DNA of 64,000 bases from JAZTZP01 sp045637525 (GTDB taxonomy: Bacteria > Bacillota > Clostridia > UBA1381): NCBI GenBank assembly GCA_045637525.1, contig JAZTZP010000119.1:1-64000 (forward strand), read 5' to 3'. This document shows, piece by piece, positions 24,671 to 35,500 of the stretch. The position numbers and the translations under genes are program-made. The notes beneath the pieces are model-generated. The model was not told the origin of the DNA and did not search any database. It saw nothing but the letters and a program-made list of their open reading frames with translations. Within the stretch, counting starts at the first letter, position 1; each line of letters begins with the position of its first letter.

Positions 24671-27457
24671 CTATCTGTATAGTATAAATAGTCTGTGGCC
24701 TGTTGAAGTAAATCCGAAAAATTCGCTGCACTCGGCTCCTTCATTTTTATATGTACCTATATCGGCAAGACTTCCCTCATATAAACGGTTATCAGATGTA
24801 TCGAAAATATAAACCCGGGTTTTATATGTTGATACATCACGAGTGTAGTCTATGTATTTATAAGCTTCATAATCAGCTATGGCTTTTTCGTCAAAAGTTT
24901 CTTTTGGTGCAAGATCCTGATTATATGATATTAAATGATCACCATCACGCTTATAAACCCACATTCTGTGCCATCTGCCGGCTTCATTCGTCATTGCTCT
25001 TGCAAATGATGTACTTCCGCCCGAATAATTAAACCACTTACGGTCACAGTCATATATTACCGTAACTCCGTCTTCTGACACAACTCCGCTTTCATCTGTA
25101 CGCCATCTTATGATATCACCCTTTGAAAGAGTATACATACCATCTTCAAATTTCATAGCTTCTGCTTCAAGCCTTATCTGTTCACTGAGAGTTCCCCGCT
25201 CAACTGTAAGGTCATAACAAATTTCACTGTCATCATTTATGCTTTGCATAATATTTGTTATTATCGCTCCCGATTTAGCACCGTTAGACGAATATGAATA
25301 ATTTGCTCCAACCCATGAACGTTTATTAAGTATTACATCACCTACATCTGATTCACGGTCATTGTTATATACTATAAGCTCTCCGAGATTTACCTGATAT
25401 CCCGTAGCATACTTCTTTGTATACTGAGTCATATCATATACCCATATCTGCCCTTCCTCATACGGTTCACTTACACAAAATACTATAGTATCAAGCGTTA
25501 CAGGACATTTCCCTACTCCGTAGCTGTTGTCAGCCAAAGCCATCAGCATTGAGTTGAATCCTATATTTGCTGTTGCCTCATATGTCTTGTTAAGGCTGTT
25601 GCCTTCTGCTGAATTATAATTTACTGTATCTATGAATATTATCTCATTGTCTTTATTAATCTTAAACTTTACAATAGTACCGTCTGTGCCGTCAAGAGCA
25701 ACTAATATTGCGTCATTACTTCCGGGTCTTCTTGCGTCTATTAATACATTCTCTGATATTTTTGCATTTATTCTTTCACTGTCCTGAGAAAAAAGCTTTA
25801 AATAAACACTTTCATCATCAGCATTGATATACTTCCCGATTACATATGCATATTTTTCAGACTCACTGTTCCCTTTTTCAAGATAAATAATCATACCGTA
25901 GTTATTGACATGAAATACACCGCTGTCACCTGCTTTTATATCAATGCCGTCCAATACACTGTAAGCTTTTCCGTCAATTACTGCACTTTCTTCATCGGTT
26001 GCCGATACCGTGCCCGTAATCTGATTACAAAGATATATTCTTACGTATTTATCACCAATACTTCTTGCAAGCGAAAGCACATATCCCGAATATGCTATAT
26101 TATCTGCTGATAATCGGTTCTCTGATTCCGACATGAAAATATCATAGGGAATATCTTCCAATAAGACTGCATCCTTATCATTTGCTGAGTTTAATATCAT
26201 ATCATTTTTGTTATACGAATCAACTACAAATGTTTCAAAGCTCCATACAATAACAGTATCAAACTTCCCATTATCATCATAGTCTAAAAGCTCAGCATAT
26301 CCGCTCTCCGGAATCATAAGATTATCTGTGCTTCCTGATGTCACCCTTGCACCATTATATATAAGGTCAAACGTTGTCTCAAGCTCTGCTTTTTTTGTAC
26401 TTGCCGCTCCGCTTATCTCATAATCATATATTCTGTTGCCGTAACCGATAAATTCCTTATCATAAATACGGATTATATTTTGCTTTTTATAAGCAGTCAT
26501 TGATAAAAGCGTATCAACATTGTCCTCTGTCTGATAATACGCTGTTACTTTCTGATAAAGAAAATGCGAAAAATCCTTTTCTCCTGATTCAAAAGCTTTT
26601 GAATTTATCGTGACTCTTTTTACTTTATCAAATCTTCCGTCATCTTCAAATACACCTTCAATCTTTCCTATATGAAGAACTCTGTTCATATAAAGACCAT
26701 CAATGTTATATGTAGAATTGTTCTCAATATTTGTTTCAAGCACATTCATGAAAACCAATGCCGTCTGCTTATACGTAATGCCGTCATGCTTTAAGTCGCT
26801 TATACCTGAAAACAGCTTGTTTTTTACTGCAATCCCATAATAACTTGTATTATTTCTTATCTGCCAGTCAAATCCCATGACGTGAACCAGCATTTTAGAT
26901 ACCTCATCAAGGTTAATTTCACTGTCAGGCCGAAAAGCACCGCCGGGATAACCTTCTATAATCCCTGCATCCTTAAGTACTGAAATTTCACTGTAATATT
27001 TTGTATTTTCATCAATATCCTTAAAAGTTCCGACAGCCGTTTTTGAGTTATGCGAATATCCCGAAATGCCATAAACAGCCGCAGCAAACTCCGCACGTGT
27101 AAGCTTATGAGAAAGCTCACTGCCACCGGGTATCACTCCTAAAGCTTTCATAAGCTCAACAGCCTCAAGCTCACGCGGTGTAAGATTTTCTTCTGTTTTA
27201 TCACTGTCTTTTTCCAGTACATCTATAATACTTTTTTCGTCTTCTTTATCTTCTTCATTATCAACATTTTCATAAATATCCATCATCTCTTTTTGCTGAG
27301 ATTCGATTTCTTCATCTGTAAGCTCTCTTATCACTTCACCGTCTCCGCCGCCCGGTTGTTCAGCTCCGGTATCACCTTCACCTTCTGCATAAAAAGATGT
27401 CATATTTGAAAATAAAACCATTAAAATACAAATTAAAGCTGTTATTTTATTTTTCAT
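24671..27457 (-). CDS. Large secreted SLH protein
   Basis: 928 aa, signal peptide to about residue 25 and an acidic linker. SLH repeats occupy about 85-260: LSHKLTRAEFAAAVYGISGY, FKDIDENTKYYSEISVLKDA, GYPGGAFRPDSEINLDEVSK and GITYKQTALVFMNVLE. The remaining 660 residues are beta-rich with no family I recognise (several VIVWSFETF, IRIYDKEFIGYGNRI type strands). SLH domains are here N-terminal, unlike its neighbour, so the unknown part would project outward. Its ATG overlaps the stop of the preceding SLH gene (ATGA), implying translational coupling and perhaps fixed stoichiometry. The position between transport/giant proteins and lyases suggests a glycan-binding or scaffold role; that is inference. 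Confidence 0.75.
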   Translation of the reverse strand: MKNKITALICILMVLFSNMTSFYAEGEGDTGAEQPGGGDGEVIRELTDEEIESQQKEMMDIYENVDNEEDKEDEKSIIDVLEKDSDKTEENLTPRELEAVELMKALGVIPGGSELSHKLTRAEFAAAVYGISGYSHNSKTAVGTFKDIDENTKYYSEISVLKDAGIIEGYPGGAFRPDSEINLDEVSKMLVHVMGFDWQIRNNTSYYGIAVKNKLFSGISDLKHDGITYKQTALVFMNVLETNIENNSTYNIDGLYMNRVLHIGKIEGVFEDDGRFDKVKRVTINSKAFESGEKDFSHFLYQKVTAYYQTEDNVDTLLSMTAYKKQNIIRIYDKEFIGYGNRIYDYEISGAASTKKAELETTFDLIYNGARVTSGSTDNLMIPESGYAELLDYDDNGKFDTVIVWSFETFVVDSYNKNDMILNSANDKDAVLLEDIPYDIFMSESENRLSADNIAYSGYVLSLARSIGDKYVRIYLCNQITGTVSATDEESAVIDGKAYSVLDGIDIKAGDSGVFHVNNYGMIIYLEKGNSESEKYAYVIGKYINADDESVYLKLFSQDSERINAKISENVLIDARRPGSNDAILVALDGTDGTIVKFKINKDNEIIFIDTVNYNSAEGNSLNKTYEATANIGFNSMLMALADNSYGVGKCPVTLDTIVFCVSEPYEEGQIWVYDMTQYTKKYATGYQVNLGELIVYNNDRESDVGDVILNKRSWVGANYSYSSNGAKSGAIITNIMQSINDDSEICYDLTVERGTLSEQIRLEAEAMKFEDGMYTLSKGDIIRWRTDESGVVSEDGVTVIYDCDRKWFNYSGGSTSFARAMTNEAGRWHRMWVYKRDGDHLISYNQDLAPKETFDEKAIADYEAYKYIDYTRDVSTYKTRVYIFDTSDNRLYEGSLADIGTYKNEGAECSEFFGFTSTGHRLFILYR

Positions 27458-28968
27458 ATACTGTCACCTCCGATTAATGAATAAATCATCTTAGCCGCCT
27501 GTGCCCTTGTTGCATTTTCAGTGGGTTTAAAGCTTCCGTCACCCATACCATTTATAATTTTTCGCGAAACCAAAGCCTTTACAGCTTCAAGTGCATAATC
27601 TGATATTTCATCGCTGTCTGAAAAATCAAGCTCTGCTTCGCCAAATGTATATCCTTTGTTTATTGCTCCCTTATAGAGCATCACTGCCATATCCTGCCTT
27701 GTTATATTTTGACCGAGTCCGAATTGTGTCTCCGATATTCCTGTTATAATATTTGCTTTTTTTGCACTTGCTATATATGATGAATACCATTCGTCAGGAT
27801 TGGTATCTTCAAAATCCGCTTTTAAGCCTGCATCATATACTCCGAATGTAATAACTGCAAGCTTTACAAATTCTTCTCTTGTTATATTTCTCATAGGCTC
27901 AAATTTCTTATCGCCCGTACCGCTTATTATACCGCTTTTCGATAAATTTTCAATCGCTTCCCTTGCCCATTCTACATCTTCAATATCGTCAAAAATTTCA
28001 GCTTTTACTACTATTTCGCTGTTCTCGGTATTTATATTTGTTACCTTTGTAACATTACCGCCACCGGTTGCTCCTCCGCCACCGGAACCACCCGTACCGC
28101 CGCCGGCACCACCGGGCTTTGTACCGGGATTAATGCTCTGAGAATTATTTTTTACTAAAGTATCAAATGTTGACTTTAATTCATCGACATTATAAAAAAT
28201 CTTTCCCCCCGCTGCAATCTTAATTAAATCCTTAAGCACTCTTTCCTTGTTTGAACTACCGTATGAAAAGCTCACTCCGGTAAGCTTGCTTATTTTTAAA
28301 ATGACAGCATCAACGTCTGTCCAGTTATTAAGAGTTCCTATACTCTTTAAAAGTTCAAATTCCATTTTTGAATTATTAAAACAATCCAAAAGCATATCAA
28401 TCCCTGCCTTATCATCGGTAATTGATGACAACGCATTAATTCGTTTTACAATAACATCTGTGTACTTGCTGTCTGTAAATGAAGTATTTTCAAGTCCTAA
28501 AGCATCAAAATATTTTACAAGCTCAGAATATGAAATTCCCGTGCTTCTGATTCTTGCAAAAAGACCTTTTATTTCATCCCATGATTTATATTCATACTCA
28601 TATTTATAAACCGAATCATCACATACTATATACACAGGACATTTTCCGCCATTTATAACACCGGTATCAGGCTTAAAATCAAATTCAAATTCATATGCGC
28701 CCTCAAATTCTACCGAAGCAGAATCAACAAACAGTATATTATTATTTAAAACACCGTCAGTATTATCTAAAACTGTATTCGGTTTTAAAAGAAACATTGT
28801 AGCAGTTCTTCCTGCCTTGTTTGTTTGTATATCTCCGATAAAATGCAGTTGTGACTGAGTTGGATCTGCGTTTATTCCGTCAAAGCTCAGCTCTGCAGCA
28901 TAAACATTCACCGCAAAAACAACTGTTCCTATTGCCATAACCACTAAGTTTTTAAATAGCTTTTTCAT
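27454..28968 (-). CDS. Secreted protein with beta-sandwich, helical region and three C-terminal SLH repeats
   Basis: 504 aa from the ATG at 28968 (AAGGAG just upstream; an ATG 8 codons earlier lacks a ribosome site). Signal peptide to about VYA. Residues 25-145 look like a beta-sandwich (VEFEGAYEFEFDFKPDTGVI), 145-280 are helical, 285-320 form a Gly-rich linker (PGTKPGGAGGGTGGSGGGG), and the C-terminal 170 residues carry three SLH repeats (DVEWAREAIENLSKSGIISG, EWYSSYIASAKKANIITG, ISDYALEAVKALVSRKIING). It is anchored to the wall by the SLH triplet, with the N-terminal sandwich exposed. Coupled to the 928-aa SLH gene by a 4-nt overlap. Confidence 0.82.
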   Translation of the reverse strand: MKKLFKNLVVMAIGTVVFAVNVYAAELSFDGINADPTQSQLHFIGDIQTNKAGRTATMFLLKPNTVLDNTDGVLNNNILFVDSASVEFEGAYEFEFDFKPDTGVINGGKCPVYIVCDDSVYKYEYEYKSWDEIKGLFARIRSTGISYSELVKYFDALGLENTSFTDSKYTDVIVKRINALSSITDDKAGIDMLLDCFNNSKMEFELLKSIGTLNNWTDVDAVILKISKLTGVSFSYGSSNKERVLKDLIKIAAGGKIFYNVDELKSTFDTLVKNNSQSINPGTKPGGAGGGTGGSGGGGATGGGNVTKVTNINTENSEIVVKAEIFDDIEDVEWAREAIENLSKSGIISGTGDKKFEPMRNITREEFVKLAVITFGVYDAGLKADFEDTNPDEWYSSYIASAKKANIITGISETQFGLGQNITRQDMAVMLYKGAINKGYTFGEAELDFSDSDEISDYALEAVKALVSRKIINGMGDGSFKPTENATRAQAAKMIYSLIGGDSI

Positions 28969-29002
28969 AACCGTCTCCTTATGCTTAAACATTGTTTTAT
29001 TT

Positions 29003-29230
29003 TGAGGAGCGCCGGGCTTTGCCGACGCAATACTGTCAATTCAAGAAATTTAAATCTGAAATCGCTTGCGATTTCTACCAAAACCTGTCGCTATGCGACA
29101 GATTTCACCCACGCAAAGCGTGGATTTCACTCACACAAAATGTGTGAATTTCACATTTTACCGCAGGTAAAATATTTCACTGCAATACTGTCAACGTTAA
29201 GTTGACAGTATTGCTTTGCCGACGCCCCTC
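29003..29230. repeat. Array of tandem hairpins separated by TTTCAC
   Basis: Five or more consecutive short palindromes (GAAATCGCTTGCGATTTC, CTGTCGCTATGCGACAG, CCACGCAAAGCGTGG, TCACACAAAATGTGTGA, ATTTTACCGCAGGTAAAAT) are each followed by ATTTCAC or similar. They are enclosed by 13-bp inverted repeats (GCAATACTGTCAA at 29027-29039 and TTGACAGTATTGC at 29202-29214) and by direct GCTTTGCCGACGC copies. Non-coding; lies inside the locus between the 1103-aa gene and the SLH genes, where it could modulate mRNA stability. Confidence 0.8.
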
Positions 29231-29239
29231 GTGATTTTT

Positions 29240-32200
29240 TTAATTTACAGGATAACTGTCACACAAAGAATTCATTGATTCAAGACTATCCCAGACAAAT
29301 ACTTTTATAGTATAAGCTTCACCGGGCTTTTTAAATGTTACTGTCTTTTGTGCGTTTGTATCACCTGATACTACAGTTACATCTGTAAACCCTACACCTA
29401 ACAAGCTTCCGTCGCCAGCATATGCTGCTGCAATAAGCTTACCTGTTACAGAGCTTGTCGTTGTGTTTGACATCTGAACGTTTACGTTCACATTAGTTTC
29501 TGTTTCTTCAGTTGAAGCTGATACTATCTTAAAGATTTCAGGTTCTTTAACTTCACCTGTAACAACCGACATATCCTTAATCTGCAGTTCAAAATTATCA
29601 GTTGTGCTTGCTGTTCCATAGAACCAGAAGTCTATACTTTGAAGCTGTTTTTCATTTGGTCTTACGTAATTTGTATATGTTATAACATCATCAAGAACAA
29701 CATATTTTAATGTAGTACCGGCTGTTTCATCAACATCAAATACATATTTTACATCATGCCATTCATCCGCCGCAAGCGATGTCACTCCGTTTTTAAGATT
29801 AAACTTTATATTATCCCATCTGAACTGAGGTGTTGTGAACGGGAAGTCAACACATACACACTGTCCTCCCTTATCGCCGTGCTCATAAGGATAGAAACGG
29901 ATATTTGAGCCTGCTGACTTTGTAAGAGCTTCATTTGCCTTAAACTTATAGCTTACAACAACAGGAACATTTGTACCTGTAATCGGTGATGAAAGTGAAT
30001 ATGCCCATGCATCTCTTGTCTGCTGAGTTCCCTCTTCGCCTGAGTTTGTAACAGCTATAGTTGTTACTCCGTCAGCCGTTGTAAGTGTACTGTCATGCTT
30101 TTTATAAGATCTTATCCATTCACCTGTGTGAACTGTGTTTTCTTCCGCAAAGAATGCTAATTCATATTCTTCTTTTAATCCTCCGCCAAGATAACCGTCC
30201 AGTTCCTCTATAACCACAACATACATTGCACCGTTTGTATACTTATTCATTACAATTTTAGCTGTTGTGTTTGTGTCATTAAGAGTTACTGTATAATCAG
30301 TTACTTCTTCACCGTCCTCATCGTACACAAAAATATTTTCTGTGCTTTCCTCTGTAATCGGAGAAGAGAAATACAATTCTATTGATTTTGGTGAAACATC
30401 TTCTTCTTCATTTTCTATGTTTGCAGTAACTGTAATGTCGTCGCCTGTGTAGTTTGGTTCAAAGCTTAAATTCTTGATTTTCAGCTCATATGCTCCTACT
30501 GTTTCATCAGGATATGACCAGAATTCAATACAGCCTAAAGATTTCATATTAGCCTTTTCATAGTTTGCAAGCGTTACCTCTCCGTCAACCGTTACATACT
30601 TTAATACGCCTCCGTTTGTTGAATCAATATCAAATACATATTCTGCTGTATGCCATTCATTTGCCTCAAGAGCTTCAGGTTTATTGAATTTGAATCCGCC
30701 TGCCCAACGAATTTCAGGTGCATTATACGGATATGAAACCATGAAGCTACCCGCTGTATTCATATCAGCTCCCGAATAGAAACGAACTTCAGGAAGAGTT
30801 GAATTTGCAAGTGCTTCATTTGCCATAAAGTCATAACTTACTTTTACCTGACCGTCAGTAATCGCATTGGCAAGTGAATATGACCATACGTTTTTATTCG
30901 TGTCTGCTTCCTTTGCCTTATTTTCATCTTTGATTGTAACTATTCCGTTTTCATCTGTTGTAAGTGTTGAATTTCCAAACTTCCAGCTATTTTTCCATGC
31001 ACCGTCAACACGCTTTGCTGTGATGTTTTTAATGTGTCTTTCCTTATATTCAGTTTCTGTGCCATTACCACCTGCATTAAATCGGATGTTTTTCACATAC
31101 GTTGCTTCCGATAAAGTACCGCTTGTACTTGGCGTATAGGCTGTATCATCAATAACAAGTGAACCCTTTTGTGTGTTGAAGTTATATGTCCATACTACAT
31201 GATGCCATGCATCAGGCTCTTTTATAAGTATGGTATTCGCTACATAAACAGATAAAGATGCACCGTTATCAAAATCCAGGCTTTCTGCAGTATTCCATTG
31301 ATTGGTGTCTATTGCATTTTCTGTGCCGTTAAAATAACTTGGAATATATTCATCATATTCAACTATTACTATGTCATCATCATATGCGCAGGTTTCAAGT
31401 GAATAATTCAAAACATTTTTCTTAAGCATAACAATTTCGCCGTTTGCTTCCGAATATGTTCCGCCCCAATTACTTTTAACACTCATTCTGTCAATATTGG
31501 AGCCGATTGAACTCCACTTATAGGTATAAACAGGAGAACCGCTCTTGAATGAAACACTAAACGCCTCTGCTGTATCACTTACAGGAAGCGAAAGTGTGTA
31601 ATTTGTATTCTTCTTTGCACCAAGAATTGTTACCTGAGCCTTATTACCGTTTACTGCTGAGTATGTGCTATATGTATTGCCTGCATCATCTGTTGCAGTT
31701 AGTGCATCAAGCTCAGCCTTTGCAACAGTACCGTTAAATGTAAGCATAATTGCACTTGTATCAACGTTTGTGTCACCGTCTTTTACACTGCACTCTGTTA
31801 CTGCTGTTTTAACAGTTTTGTTAACTGATGCTTTTATGTTACGGATTTTTACTTCCGAACCTGTAAAACGTATTTTTATATTCTTCATATGAGTTACTTC
31901 GTTAGTTAAGGTAAAATTTCCGTATCCTAAAAGTGAACCTGAAGTCGAATCATATATCTTCATGGAAGCTGTTTTTGCAGTATAATCAACATCCGCTGTA
32001 ACTTTATACCATACATCCTTTGCCGATGTAGTTGTATTATCAGATTTTGAACATGTTATTGTATTTGACGTAAATTCAAATTTTGATGTTCTATATCTAG
32101 CAATTATGTTACCCACATTGAAATCCAACCTATTTAATTCAGAATAATCTCCTATTGAATTTGTTGCACTAGTTGAAGTAATTGAAGGAATATTAAATTC

Positions 32201-32551
32201 ATACTCAACATGTAAATTTCCTGCTGATACTTGTTCTTCAGATGAAATATTAAATAAATGCTGAACAGAACCCTTATCCGGCTTTCCTTTTAAAAGCATA
32301 TAATCATCGGTCTCTGTTTCTACAACTTCCGGAGTATCTCCATTGTCAACATAATAATATTTTCCTTCTTTGTCGGTGTAAATAGTTCCTCCAAGCTTTT
32401 CCGGATTTGTGGTTTTGACATACTCCTTAATCTCGCCCCACTTTAAAATATCTTCTGTTACTTCTGCCGCTGATGCAGTATTAACGCTTACAAACGTACT
32501 TACCGCCATTGACAAAGCCGTAACAAGGCTTAATAATTTTTTGGTTTTCAT
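29240..32551 (-). CDS. Giant modular secreted protein A (repeated beta-sandwich modules)
   Basis: 1103 aa with signal peptide (cleavage near TASAA). No catalytic family recognised. Roughly four copies of a 170-200-residue module (about 70-245, 345-515, 520-700, 805-1000) share features such as YEFxAN(E/A)AL, IRFY, DEWHxxxYxFD(I/V)D and (D/E)FW(F/S)Y...IK(N/D)xS(V/F). I read these as LamG/concanavalin-like sandwiches. Ig-like (Big_5-type) domains with DVSPKSIELYFSSPI or TNVDTSAIMLTFNGTV starts lie between them. The last 100 residues form a module ending TIKVFVWDSLESM, shared with other proteins of the locus. No SLH, LPXTG or dockerin is seen. Likely surface glycan binding. Confidence 0.65.
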   Translation of the reverse strand: MKTKKLLSLVTALSMAVSTFVSVNTASAAEVTEDILKWGEIKEYVKTTNPEKLGGTIYTDKEGKYYYVDNGDTPEVVETETDDYMLLKGKPDKGSVQHLFNISSEEQVSAGNLHVEYEFNIPSITSTSATNSIGDYSELNRLDFNVGNIIARYRTSKFEFTSNTITCSKSDNTTTSAKDVWYKVTADVDYTAKTASMKIYDSTSGSLLGYGNFTLTNEVTHMKNIKIRFTGSEVKIRNIKASVNKTVKTAVTECSVKDGDTNVDTSAIMLTFNGTVAKAELDALTATDDAGNTYSTYSAVNGNKAQVTILGAKKNTNYTLSLPVSDTAEAFSVSFKSGSPVYTYKWSSIGSNIDRMSVKSNWGGTYSEANGEIVMLKKNVLNYSLETCAYDDDIVIVEYDEYIPSYFNGTENAIDTNQWNTAESLDFDNGASLSVYVANTILIKEPDAWHHVVWTYNFNTQKGSLVIDDTAYTPSTSGTLSEATYVKNIRFNAGGNGTETEYKERHIKNITAKRVDGAWKNSWKFGNSTLTTDENGIVTIKDENKAKEADTNKNVWSYSLANAITDGQVKVSYDFMANEALANSTLPEVRFYSGADMNTAGSFMVSYPYNAPEIRWAGGFKFNKPEALEANEWHTAEYVFDIDSTNGGVLKYVTVDGEVTLANYEKANMKSLGCIEFWSYPDETVGAYELKIKNLSFEPNYTGDDITVTANIENEEEDVSPKSIELYFSSPITEESTENIFVYDEDGEEVTDYTVTLNDTNTTAKIVMNKYTNGAMYVVVIEELDGYLGGGLKEEYELAFFAEENTVHTGEWIRSYKKHDSTLTTADGVTTIAVTNSGEEGTQQTRDAWAYSLSSPITGTNVPVVVSYKFKANEALTKSAGSNIRFYPYEHGDKGGQCVCVDFPFTTPQFRWDNIKFNLKNGVTSLAADEWHDVKYVFDVDETAGTTLKYVVLDDVITYTNYVRPNEKQLQSIDFWFYGTASTTDNFELQIKDMSVVTGEVKEPEIFKIVSASTEETETNVNVNVQMSNTTTSSVTGKLIAAAYAGDGSLLGVGFTDVTVVSGDTNAQKTVTFKKPGEAYTIKVFVWDSLESMNSLCDSYPVN

Positions 32552-32571
32552 TTTGAAATACCTCTCTTTCT

Positions 32572-35500
32572 TTAATTTTTAACCGCAAATTCTTGCGGAT
32601 AATGATACAATTTAAAGCTTTTGTCATCCTCAAAGATGAATACCTTTATCTTTGAAGCCTCAGGTGTATTTAGCGTAATATCAGATATTGTATACGCCTC
32701 ATCAGGATTTAATATCGGAATAACCTTGCTGTAATTGCCAAGCAGCTCTCCACTTTCGCTGTACGCTCCTATTAACACATATGCACCGTTCATTGTATCC
32801 GACGATGATATGTTCTTAATCGTGCAGTCAAAGCTTAAATCCGTTTCTGTTTTTGTAATTTCGCCAAGCTGTGCTTCTGTATTGTCGGGATATTCCTTTG
32901 TTTTAAAATCAATATCCGTTTGCTTGAGCTTTACATACTCATCCGCAACCATACCGTCACGCAGTACGGTTACTCTGTAATCGGTATTATAGCATAAGCC
33001 TCCGTCGCCTATTGTAACATTTATCTGCTTCATGTCAGAAGAATCCATTTCATGCACCGTGTAGCTTTGCTTAATTTCCTGATATTCACCGTCTCTCAGC
33101 TCAGAAATTACTATATCATTTCCGAACATAACCGGAACATCATATGAAAATCTAAGTCCAAGACTTGTCGGACTGTTTACGGTCACGCTTCCCTTTAACG
33201 CTCCCATAGACCTGATTGATACATTCTTTACACGAAGAACATAATCCTCATAAACCCCGTCAGCATTCGGATAAGAATAAAATCTGAACTGCAACAGGCC
33301 GATATTATTTACAGATGATTTTATTGATGATATGTTAACAGGCTCATAATCATCAACCTGAACATAGCTGTTAGTGACTTTTCCGTTATCCACATTCATT
33401 ATATACTGTACCTTATGCCATTTATCGGCATCTGTTATACCCGTTGAATGTGCATCGCCTGTATAAGGTTCAATATATCTTGACCAGTCAGTTATATCAC
33501 CTTTTTTTGCCACATTTCTATGCGTAAGCGACCCCTTTGCATTACTGTCTGAAACATAAGCACTAAACGCCTCACCTCCTGTTGATTTTGTAAGAGCTTC
33601 GTTAGCCTGAAACTCATAACTTACAACAACAGGGCCTTCTGAATTTGTTATAGGAGTATCAAGATACCAGCCCATTTCTGTTCTCTGACCCGAATTACCG
33701 TTTGCCGCTGAATTTTTATAATTAAATGTAGTAATGCCTGTTTTTTCATCTGTGGTATAGGTCGTCTGACCATGCCATGAAATATTAAATTCAGTATCAT
33801 GTTCAATATACGGCGGCTTTTCGGTTTCGCCTGTTGTAAAGGAGTATATATAATCCTCCTTCATAAGCTCACCGTTTTCACCAACAATGAACTCTTTTAA
33901 GAATTTAATTTTGTATTCGGTATATCTCTCATAGTTCTGTAAGGTTACCGAGAAAGCTTTTCCGCTATCAAGCATCTGCGCCGTGCAAATAACCTGCACC
34001 GCTTCACTTTCATCCGAATTATATAACTTAACCACTTTACTCATATCCGTATTCGATGCCGCCATAATTTCATAGTCCGAAACATCAGAAATTCTGTCAT
34101 TCGGTAAAGGAACAATATTAAATTTCATTTCGGAAGGTGTTATATTAGTGCTTCCATACGGAATCTCAGGAGAAAATCCCAGTGTAGCCTTTGGTAAGAT
34201 TTCAGGTAACGTAAAGCTTATGAACATTTCTTTTTCAATCACTTCATAACGCTTACCGTATATCTGTGTCTTATCAAGATGAATTTTATATGTTTTCTTA
34301 CTGTCAAGGTCATCTGTGTTCATGGTTATGGAAGCAACGGTATTATCGTCATTCATAACAACAGTATATTTTTCTGAGTTTATAATTTCGTTATTTTCAT
34401 TTACAATACTTATTGCTTCTTTTATATCACCAACAAATGTAACAGGCTGTGAAAAGGTTATCTTCATATCCTTTGCTTCAACATCTGTACTTCCGTCTTC
34501 GATGCTTGATATAACTGTTATAATATCAGCGCCCTGTAAAACCTGAAAATCCTTTAGCTGTAATTCATAATCTCCTGTATTTACAGAGTTCATATAGAAC
34601 CAGAAATCAACACAACCCAACTGCTTTACAGCAGACTTTTTGTAATCCATTTCGGTTACAGTACCGTCAATAACACCGTTAATCATGCTAAGACCGTTTT
34701 CGCTGTCAACTATAAGCAGATATTCAGCCTCATGCCATTCATCAGCCGTAAGTGAGGTTACGCCGTCAGGAAGATTGAACTTTACATTATCCCATCTGAA
34801 CTGTGGCTTTGTATATGAAAAGTCAAGACATATATTTCCGCCGCCACGGTCACCGTTATCATAAGGATAAAATCTTATATGCGATTCACTTGCAGTAAGA
34901 GCCTCATTTGCTTTAAATTTAAAGCTTACCTTTATCGGTACGTTCGTTCCCGTAACAGGCTCTGCAAATGTGTATGTATAGGCATCTCTTGTTGGCTGAG
35001 CGCCTGCCGTTCCGTCATTTGATACATTGATTGTAATAACCGATCCGTCATCATTAAAATCGGACGGATGCTTGTCATATGTGTTTTTCCACACACCTGC
35101 AACGGAGGTTTTAATTGAAGTAGTGAAGCTTACTGTATAATCATCAGCCAAGCTCTCACCGTTCATCCCCTTAACAAAATTTTTACCTATTGTTAATGTA
35201 TACTTTGTATTCGGTTCACACTCATCGGCTTTTACAACAAGCGTTTTACCGCTTAGTACCGCATTAATGCCCGACACCTCGTTATTATCTTCACCATAGA
35301 CCTTCACTGCTGTTTCGTCAAAGCTGTTTTCATTGAGCAGAAACGCTTCTCCGTTTTCCAATTCTATGTTGAATTTCATATTCGACGGTATCACATTTAC
35401 CGCACCATCTGTTATGTCACTTGTAATAATCAATTCAGGAATCGGAGCAATTTCACCGAAAGTAAAACTCAGTAAATAATCTTCAATAAGTTTTTCTGTT

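Noticed and set aside
27800..28141. Plus-strand Pro-rich protein
   Set aside because: Antisense shadow of the Gly-rich linker in the 504-aa SLH protein.
29003..29230. CRISPR array
   Set aside because: The repeated part is only the short TTTCAC spacer between unlike hairpins; unit length is irregular (about 25-40 bp), there is no constant direct repeat of 23-37 bp, and no cas gene is present.
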